Source: Pseudomonas sp. 8AS
Lineage (GTDB): Bacteria > Pseudomonadota > Gammaproteobacteria > Pseudomonadales > Pseudomonadaceae
DNA: 64,000 nt
Direction of reading: 5' to 3'
Assembly: GCF_902506505.1 (NCBI RefSeq)
Contig: NZ_LR733406.1
Location: forward strand, 3,347,731-3,411,730
Shown here: piece after piece, positions 58,307-64,000 of the stretch
Numbering within the stretch: the stretch's first letter is position 1
Layout of the letters: every line of letters begins with the position of its first letter
The notes under the pieces: model-generated
Database searches by the model: none
What the model was told of the DNA's origin: nothing
Seen by the model: only the letters and a program-made list of their open reading frames with translations
Made by a program: the position numbers and the translations under genes

Positions 58307-60253
58307 ATGTCTTTGTTGAAACAGCTATTTCTCGCCATCTGCCTGTTCCTCGTGGTGGCCTTCACCGGCAGTTTCATCGCCGGCGTGGAGTCATCCCGCG
58401 AGCAGTTGCTCAGCCAGTTGCGCTCGCACGCCCAGGACGCCGCCACGGCGCTGGGCCTGTCGATGACCCCGCACGTGGACGACCCGGCGATGATCGAGCT
58501 GATGGTCAGCTCGATCTTCGACAGCGGCTACTTCGCCACCATCCGCGTGGTGCGCATCCCCAGCGAGGAGGTCATAGTCGAGCGGCGCACCACGGTGACC
58601 TCGGACCAGGTGCCGTCCTGGTTCGTCGACCTGGTCGACCTGGAACCCCAGGGCGGCGACGCCCTGATCATGCGCGGCTGGGAACAGGCGGCGCGGGTCG
58701 AGGTACTCAGCCACCCGCAGTTCGCCCTGGCCAAACTCTGGGACAGCGCCATCGGCAGCCTGCTCTGGCTGCTGCTGTGCGGCCTGGTCAGCGCCATTCT
58801 CGGCGGCTGGCTGCTGCGCACCCAGCTGCGCCCGCTGGACACCATGGTGCAGCAGGCCCAGGCCATCACCCGCCGCGAATTCCTCACCCTGCCCAAGGTG
58901 CCGCGCACCCCCGAACTGAAACGGGTGGTCATGGCCATGAACCAGATGGTCGAGAAGCTCAAGACCCTGTTTGCCGAAGAGGCCGCGCGCAGCGAAAAAC
59001 TGCGCGAAGAGGCCTACCAGGACAGCCTCACCGGCCTGGCCAACCGGCGCCTGTTCGACATCCGCCTGGCCAACCAGCTGAGCGTGGCCGAACAGCATGT
59101 CGCCGGCTACCTGATGTTCCTGCGCGTCAACGACCTCGGCGGCCTCAACCAGCGCCTGGGCGGGCAAAAGACCGACCAGCTGATCAGCGCCATCGGCGAA
59201 TTGCTCACCCGCCTGCTGGCCGAGCGCGGCACCCCGGACTGGCTCGCCTCGCGCAGCCGTGGCGGCGAGTTCACCCTGCTCGCCCCCGGCCTGGCCGGCG
59301 AGGACGCCGACCGTCTGGCCCAGGAGCTGATCGAGGGCCTGGAAAGCCTGCGCCAGACCGGTGCCAGCGACTGCACGCCGGTGGCGCACCTGGGCATTGC
59401 CGCCTTCCGCCCCGGCGAGGCGGTCGGCGATGTGATCGGCCGTACCGACCAGGCGCTGGCCCAGGCGCAGAGCAATCCCGGCAAGCCATGGGAGCGCCTG
59501 GACGATTTCACCAGCAACAACGGGCACGGCCTGCACGACTGGCGCACCTGGATCGACGCAGCGCTCAGCCAGAGCAAGCTGCAGCTGTACTTCCAGCCGG
59601 TCACCCGCTGCGCCGATCGCAACCAGCCGCTGCACCAGAAGGTGCTCGCCCGCCTGCTCGACCCGCAGGGCGAAGCCGTGGTCGCCGGCCGCTTCCTGCC
59701 CTGGATCGAACGCCTGGGCTGGGCCGCGCGCCTCGACTTGGCCATGCTCGAACACAGCCTGGCGCATCTCGCCCAGCACCCGCAGCCCCTGGCGCTCAGC
59801 CTGTCCGCCGCGACCCTGCGCGAGCCGGCCAGCCTGGCGAAGCTGCTCGGCCTACTCAAGGAGCACCCGGAGCAAGGCCCGCTGCTGACCCTGGAGCTGG
59901 ACGAACGCCACCTGCCGCCTGCCGCGGAACTGGAGAAGCTCAGCCAGAGCGTGCGCGAAGCCGGCTTCAGCCTGGGCCTGCAGCACTTCGGCGGACGCTT
60001 CAGCCTGATCGGCAACCTGACCCACCTGGGCCTGGCCTACCTGAAGATCGACGGCACCTATATCCGCGCCATCGACCAGGAAAGCGACAAGCGCCTGTTC
60101 ATCGAAGCCATCTTCCGCGCCACCAACAGCATCGACCTGCCGCTGATAGCCGAGATGGTGGAGACCGAAGGCGAGCTGGCTGTGCTCAGCGAACTGGGCA
60201 TCCAGGGCGCCATGGGCCGCCTGATCGGCGCGCCGGCGCCCTGGAGGAGCTGA
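58307..60253 (+). CDS. lapD: LapD c-di-GMP receptor with degenerate GGDEF and EAL domains
   Basis: 648 aa. Membrane segments at about 6-26 and 152-172 flank a periplasmic output domain with the SHPQFALAKLWDSA region that contacts LapG. A HAMP follows, then a GGDEF domain whose signature is RGGEF (SRSRGGEFTLLA near 316), no longer catalytic, and an EAL domain with KVLARL where EAL should be (near 445). These are the known LapD losses: it binds c-di-GMP through the EAL domain but neither makes nor degrades it, and signals through the membrane. Cotranscribed with lapG. Confidence 0.95.
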   Translation: MSLLKQLFLAICLFLVVAFTGSFIAGVESSREQLLSQLRSHAQDAATALGLSMTPHVDDPAMIELMVSSIFDSGYFATIRVVRIPSEEVIVERRTTVTSDQVPSWFVDLVDLEPQGGDALIMRGWEQAARVEVLSHPQFALAKLWDSAIGSLLWLLLCGLVSAILGGWLLRTQLRPLDTMVQQAQAITRREFLTLPKVPRTPELKRVVMAMNQMVEKLKTLFAEEAARSEKLREEAYQDSLTGLANRRLFDIRLANQLSVAEQHVAGYLMFLRVNDLGGLNQRLGGQKTDQLISAIGELLTRLLAERGTPDWLASRSRGGEFTLLAPGLAGEDADRLAQELIEGLESLRQTGASDCTPVAHLGIAAFRPGEAVGDVIGRTDQALAQAQSNPGKPWERLDDFTSNNGHGLHDWRTWIDAALSQSKLQLYFQPVTRCADRNQPLHQKVLARLLDPQGEAVVAGRFLPWIERLGWAARLDLAMLEHSLAHLAQHPQPLALSLSAATLREPASLAKLLGLLKEHPEQGPLLTLELDERHLPPAAELEKLSQSVREAGFSLGLQHFGGRFSLIGNLTHLGLAYLKIDGTYIRAIDQESDKRLFIEAIFRATNSIDLPLIAEMVETEGELAVLSELGIQGAMGRLIGAPAPWRS

Positions 60254-60331
60254 CAGGCCGCCTGGAGTACGGCAAAAGGCGGCCCGCAGCAGCTGGCGTG
60301 CGGTATGCAGAGCGCACCGCCGGTGCTGCGG

Positions 60332-60673
60332 TCAGATCAGATGCCCCTCGTCTTCGCCCAGCAGCCCACTGAGCCCCTCGATCTCCGCCCGGGTCACCGC
60401 GCGCCGGTCCAGCTTGCGCCGCGCCGCCTCGGGCAGGTCGGTGTAGCGGATCACGCCTTTGGCCACCAGCACACCGACCACGTCCTCCAGAACGCGCACC
60501 AGTTCGAGGTCGGACTCCTTCAGGCTGGCCAGGCGTTCCTTCACTTCCTCCTTGGCGCTCAGCCAGCCATGCAGCTCCGCGCTTTCAATCGCCAGGGTTT
60601 CGGTCATCCCGTCGAAAGGATCGTGCTCCACCCGCAGCAAACGCCCTTCATCGTCCCGTTGCACATAAACCAT
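60332..60673 (-). CDS. Conserved hypothetical protein, often mislabelled tryptophan synthase beta-like
   Basis: 113 aa. MVYVQRDDEGRLLRVEHDPF opens the protein, followed by ETLAIESAELHGWLSAKEEV and DLELVRVLEDVVGVLVAKGV and a C-terminal AARRKLDRRAVTRAEIEGLSG stretch. It is common in pseudomonads, where it is sometimes labelled a tryptophan synthase subunit; nothing here resembles TrpB. No signal peptide or membrane segment. The ATG at 60673 is chosen because the family starts there; the frame is open farther upstream but runs into the terminator. Function unknown; it sits between lapD and the adhesin. Confidence 0.72.
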   Translation of the reverse strand: MVYVQRDDEGRLLRVEHDPFDGMTETLAIESAELHGWLSAKEEVKERLASLKESDLELVRVLEDVVGVLVAKGVIRYTDLPEAARRKLDRRAVTRAEIEGLSGLLGEDEGHLI

Positions 60674-60758
60674 ACGATGCCCTCCAGGCATGAAAACCAG
60701 GTCCCACTTGAGCGCTGCATCACGGCAAAGCCCAGCAGCTATTGCGGAATAGCGCATA

Positions 60759-60794
60759 AAAAAGCCCGCTACCCCAGCAAGGGTAGCGGGCTGA
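60759..60794 (-). terminator. Rho-independent terminator of the adhesin gene
   Basis: On the minus strand AGCCCGCTACCC and GGGTAGCGGGCT form a strong stem around TTGCTG-type loop, followed by TTTTTT. It lies 16 bp past the adhesin stop. Confidence 0.9.
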
Positions 60795-60809
60795 TCGTAC
60801 ACACGCAGG

Positions 60810-63800
60810 TCAAACGGTATCGATCTTCAACGTACCGTCACCGAGCATCCCCAGGATCACGCTGCCTTCGGTGGAGCCGTAACCTGACCCGGGATCCAGC
60901 AGGTTGACGTCCTGCAGGACGATGGTCTGGTCGACCAGGCCAGCCGCAGGCGCCGTCCCGGTGGGGTCGAGCGGGTTGAAGTCGCCCGTGGTGCTGACCT
61001 TGATCACGGTATCCAGCAGCGCACCGTCTCCCGACATATTGGCCGTTGAGATATCGAGGTACTTCAGCAGGTTGCCCAGATTGCCCACCACGCCATTCTC
61101 GCAGGTCAGCAGATCCGACAGGTCGAGCTGGTCGCCACCACTATTGAAGCCCTTGGCGAAGTTCAGCACGGTATCGGTTACCCCCCCACCGACACCTTCA
61201 CCGGCCTGCCAGACGAACACATCACTACCGGCACCGCCATTCAGAATGTCGCTACCCAAGCCACCCAGCAGGATGTCGTCGCCGCCATTGCCCACCAGGG
61301 TATCGTTGCCGGCAAGCCCGAAGAGATAGTTTTCCCCGCCATCGCCGGTGAGCGTTTCGCCGTTTATCGTTCCCACCAGGCTCTTGGTGTCCGGGTAGAC
61401 CGTCACGTCAATCGAGCTGGTCACCGAATCGCCATCGCCATCGGTACCAATCACGGGCAACTCGAACGAGACCGGATTGATATCCGTCGACTCGCCAAAG
61501 GAGAACTCGCCCAGCTTGAAGCTGGTCACCGTGCCGTCGGCGTTCACGACGCCGTTGGTGGACTCGATAGCCTCGATTTCGATGGCGTTGAAGGCTTCCG
61601 CGTTGTTGATCTCGAAAGTCCAGCCATCCCCCATGTTGAACAGGATCAGTCCGTTGCTGTCGCTCGGGTCCAGGGCCACATGATTCAGCTTGTCGGCATC
61701 GCTTAGTTCGTTGCCCAGAGCGTCGTACAGGGTGATTTCAGCAATGAGCAGCGCCAGTTGCTCAGCCACCAGGCTCGATCCCACCAGGGACGTAGTGCCA
61801 GTCGCAGCACCCGACTCCTTGTAGATCCGCAGCTTGAAGTCGGCATCCTTGCTACCGCCCTCGATGAGGATCTTCTGCCGGAAAGCGAAGGTCTCCTGAT
61901 AGCCATCGAAACTGTAGCTCTCATTGTTTTGCTGGTCGTTGATGCTCAGCCCAGTCACCAGGTCGTAGCGAATGACCTCGCCATTGGATACCTCATTGCC
62001 CTGGCCGACCCCCAGTGAATTGGCGTTACTGTTGACACTCCCGGCATTGGTATCGTTGAAGGGACGGATTTCCGAGGACACCAGCACATCGTTGCTGCCA
62101 TCCGGATCCGGTACTGTCTTGCCATTCTCTTTGATCGTGAGATTCAGCCCTTTGAACGGCACATCCCCGCCACCGACCCCACTAAGATCCGTCACCGAGG
62201 TGATGACCGTGTTGCTGATGAAGGAGCCGCTGAACATGGTGATGGACACATCGCCATCGGCGTCTATCACGGCAGTGAAGGCCACATCGCCGTCCAGGGT
62301 CTTGGCGACAAGGTGCTGGGCGTCGCCGTCATAGGACAGGAACAACTCCTCGTTGCGCATGTAGAGCTGCTGACCATCCGCATCCCTGAAGACCTGCGCA
62401 TCCGGTTCCTCGTCGCCATCGCTATCCACGGTCAGGCTAAGGTTGAACGCGACACTGCCGACCCCGTCCGCCCCTGCCCCCGCGGCAAAGTTCAGGGCCC
62501 GCTCGATCACCAGAGGCTGAGGCAGAGGCGAGGCAACCCCCAGCACGACATGCGCGCCATCCGGGCAGAACTCAACTGGCGCATCGTTCTGGATGCTGAT
62601 GCTCGCACCGGCGTCGATCACCACCCGGTCGCCGTCGCTGTCGCTCGCCACAAACACATCGGCCAGGCTCAACGACTCCAGCGCGGCCTCACCTTCGCCC
62701 GTCCCCAGGTCAGCATCGCTGTCATGGTCGATGTTGTCCTTCAGGATGAAGGTGAAATTGCCATCCACGCCCTTGCTCAGGGTAAACACCACCGTGCTCG
62801 TGCCGCTGACCACGCCATTGACCGTATTGGCATCCACGTAGTCCCACAGGATCGCCGTGCCGCCTTGCTCCAGGCCTGTGTCAACACCGTCAATGGCCGC
62901 ATTGAAGTCGATGCTCACCGGTGCGTCCGCACCGGCACTCACCAGACCCGCCAGCTCGCTGGCCAGCAACGTGGCCGTAACCGGCTGCGCCCCGCCATCG
63001 GGATTGCCCACCGCACCGGCGGTATTCAGGCTGTCTTCGTAGACCGTCTTCGCCGTCAGGGTGGTGCCGTTATTCACCGGGCCGTCGTCGTTCACCTTGA
63101 TGGTCAGGGTCGCCTCCGGCGACAGGTCGCCGTCCGAGTCGGTCACCCGCACCTGGAACGGGTCGAGCACCTGGTCGGCCGCGCCACGATCCGGGTCGCC
63201 ATCGACCACCGACGTGTCGGTGTGGTCCAGGGTGTTGTCGCTCAGGGTGTACTGCCAGCTGCCGTCCGGGTTTACCGACAGCACGCCGTAATCGCCGTTG
63301 ACCAGAGTGTTGTTGCCGGTGATGGCGATCCAGTTGCCATCCTTGTCCTGCACTTCCAGCAGCTGCAGCGTGTCATTGCCGGTCTGGATATCGAAGCTGC
63401 CGCTGGTGGTCAGGGTGCCGCCACCGCTGCCATCAGGCAGCGCCGACTCCCACACTACGTCGCCGTCACCGTTGAGGTCCGGCGTGTTCACCGTCGGCGT
63501 CGAGTCCGGTCCTACGGTGATGCTCAGCGTCGCCTGCGACTCATCGCCATCGGCATCGCGGATGGTGTAGAGGACGGTTGCCAGGCCCTCGAAGCCGGCT
63601 GCCGGGGTGAAGGTCACTGTGCCGTCCGTCTGGAAGCTCAGTGTGCCGCTGCCGCCAGTGAGCTGCACCGCCACCAACTGGGTCTGCGTATCCGCACCGC
63701 GGGTGTCGTTGGCCAGCACGTTGACGGTCAGCGTCGTGTCTTCCGGGGTCAAGGCTCCATCGTTCACCGCCGTCGGGCCGTCGTCGTTCACCTTGATGGT

Positions 63801-64000
63801 CAGGGTCGCCTCCGGCGACAGGTCGCCGTCCGAGTCGGTCACCCGCACCTGGAACGGGTCGAGCACCTGGTCGGCCGCGCCACGATCCGGGTCGCCATCG
63901 ACCACCGACGTGTCGGTGTGGTCCAGGGTGTTGTCGCTCAGGGTGTACTGCCAGCTGCCGTCCGGGTTTACCGACAGCACGCCGTAATCGCCGTTGACCA
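60810..64000 (-). CDS. Giant RTX adhesin, C-terminal part (type I secretion target), open at the window edge
   Basis: 1063 codons visible; the frame is open to the window edge, so the start and N-terminal region lie outside. Visible parts: tandem Ig-like/VCBS-type repeats ending VKVNDDGP-like linkers, including a 232-residue unit present at least twice, a unique domain at about 60810+1000 to 62540 bp that may bind surfaces, RTX nonapeptides GGDGGENYLFGLAGNDTLVG and GGLGSDILNGGAGSDVFVW that bind calcium, and a C-terminal T1SS signal region. It is the probable LapG substrate because lapG and lapD are adjacent, but the N-terminal cleavage site is off the window. Confidence 0.92.
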   Translation of the reverse strand, partial: VNGDYGVLSVNPDGSWQYTLSDNTLDHTDTSVVDGDPDRGAADQVLDPFQVRVTDSDGDLSPEATLTIKVNDDGPTAVNDGALTPEDTTLTVNVLANDTRGADTQTQLVAVQLTGGSGTLSFQTDGTVTFTPAAGFEGLATVLYTIRDADGDESQATLSITVGPDSTPTVNTPDLNGDGDVVWESALPDGSGGGTLTTSGSFDIQTGNDTLQLLEVQDKDGNWIAITGNNTLVNGDYGVLSVNPDGSWQYTLSDNTLDHTDTSVVDGDPDRGAADQVLDPFQVRVTDSDGDLSPEATLTIKVNDDGPVNNGTTLTAKTVYEDSLNTAGAVGNPDGGAQPVTATLLASELAGLVSAGADAPVSIDFNAAIDGVDTGLEQGGTAILWDYVDANTVNGVVSGTSTVVFTLSKGVDGNFTFILKDNIDHDSDADLGTGEGEAALESLSLADVFVASDSDGDRVVIDAGASISIQNDAPVEFCPDGAHVVLGVASPLPQPLVIERALNFAAGAGADGVGSVAFNLSLTVDSDGDEEPDAQVFRDADGQQLYMRNEELFLSYDGDAQHLVAKTLDGDVAFTAVIDADGDVSITMFSGSFISNTVITSVTDLSGVGGGDVPFKGLNLTIKENGKTVPDPDGSNDVLVSSEIRPFNDTNAGSVNSNANSLGVGQGNEVSNGEVIRYDLVTGLSINDQQNNESYSFDGYQETFAFRQKILIEGGSKDADFKLRIYKESGAATGTTSLVGSSLVAEQLALLIAEITLYDALGNELSDADKLNHVALDPSDSNGLILFNMGDGWTFEINNAEAFNAIEIEAIESTNGVVNADGTVTSFKLGEFSFGESTDINPVSFELPVIGTDGDGDSVTSSIDVTVYPDTKSLVGTINGETLTGDGGENYLFGLAGNDTLVGNGGDDILLGGLGSDILNGGAGSDVFVWQAGEGVGGGVTDTVLNFAKGFNSGGDQLDLSDLLTCENGVVGNLGNLLKYLDISTANMSGDGALLDTVIKVSTTGDFNPLDPTGTAPAAGLVDQTIVLQDVNLLDPGSGYGSTEGSVILGMLGDGTLKIDTV
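63079..64000 (-). repeat. Tandem repeat units in the adhesin gene, 696-bp period
   Basis: DNA at 63079-63304 and 63775-64000 is identical base for base by reading, giving an offset of 696 bp, i.e. 232 codons. The second copy is cut by the window edge, so the true number of copies is unknown. High identity over 226 bp in a coding region suggests recent amplification or gene conversion. Confidence 0.85.

Noticed and set aside
58307..60253. LapD as an active diguanylate cyclase or phosphodiesterase
   Set aside because: GGDEF reads RGGEF and EAL reads KVL; both catalytic motifs are lost, as in known receptor-only LapD.
63079..64000. CRISPR-like array from repeated DNA
   Set aside because: The repeats are inside a coding frame with 696-bp period and encode protein domains; no short repeat-spacer pattern occurs anywhere in the window.

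Overview
The window is a chromosomal segment of a high-GC gammaproteobacterium, almost certainly a Pseudomonas. The evidence is gene content and order: a TyrA-AroA fusion inside serC-pheA-hisC-tyrA/aroA-cmk-rpsA-ihfB, an AmrZ-type ribbon-helix-helix regulator, gyrA-mtnA-mtaD-ubiG-mupP-yciK, a CpxR/Spy/CpxA locus, cyaB next to plcP-agt and csaA, and a LapG/LapD pair. From memory, several blocks match P. aeruginosa in order (about PA3023-PA3030, PA3161-PA3177 and PA3197-PA3221), but they are joined differently here, so this is another Pseudomonas species. No prophage, integrase, insertion sequence or CRISPR array was seen.

Layout. 61-6982: a lipid-like cluster on the minus strand (alkyl-DHAP-synthase-like flavoprotein, GlpD-like dehydrogenase, FGGY kinase, YegS-like lipid kinase) with a divergent AraC regulator. 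6954-9357: molybdenum cofactor genes moeA-moaB and divergent mobA. 9488-12752: tRNA-Pro(CGG), an O6-alkylguanine methyltransferase, a small unknown protein, tRNA-Arg(CCT), amrZ, about 0.6 kb with no recognisable gene, and a ComEA-like secreted protein. 12899-24622: a compact minus-strand run from gyrA down to ihfB, covering serine, aromatic amino acid and CMP metabolism and ribosomal protein S1. 24857-30684: methylthioadenosine salvage, ubiG, mupP, an SDR and a diguanylate cyclase.

30738-36883: a structured repeat, rluB, scpBA, an orphan PA2779-family protein, a YciO-type protein, a PHP nuclease, yciB and yciI. 36936-39986: a small membrane protein and the Cpx-like two-component locus with a Spy-like periplasmic protein. 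40038-45163: a nitroreductase, two tandem TrkH potassium channel subunits, an AraC regulator and a DUF962 membrane protein. 45400-51055: adenylate cyclase CyaB, the phosphate-starvation lipid-remodelling pair plcP-agt behind a visible Pho box, an AraC regulator, csaA and a DMT permease. 51059-57514: SelW-like/MarR pair, DUF2804 protein, a membrane diguanylate cyclase, RecQ, a YecA-family protein and DUF454. 57599-64000: lapG, lapD, a small conserved protein and the C-terminal part of a giant RTX adhesin that runs off the right edge.

Themes. Envelope and biofilm control is dense: AmrZ, two diguanylate cyclases with intact GGEEF and I-sites, a degenerate GGDEF/EAL LapD with its LapG protease and a likely adhesin substrate, plus cAMP (CyaB). 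Lipid chemistry appears twice: the PlcP-Agt phosphorus-sparing glycolipid route, and the uncharacterised AGPS/GlpD/FGGY/YegS cluster, which is the best candidate here for an undescribed pathway. Two intergenic repeats at 30738-30879 and 48877-49018 share one two-stem architecture while their stems differ by compensatory changes.
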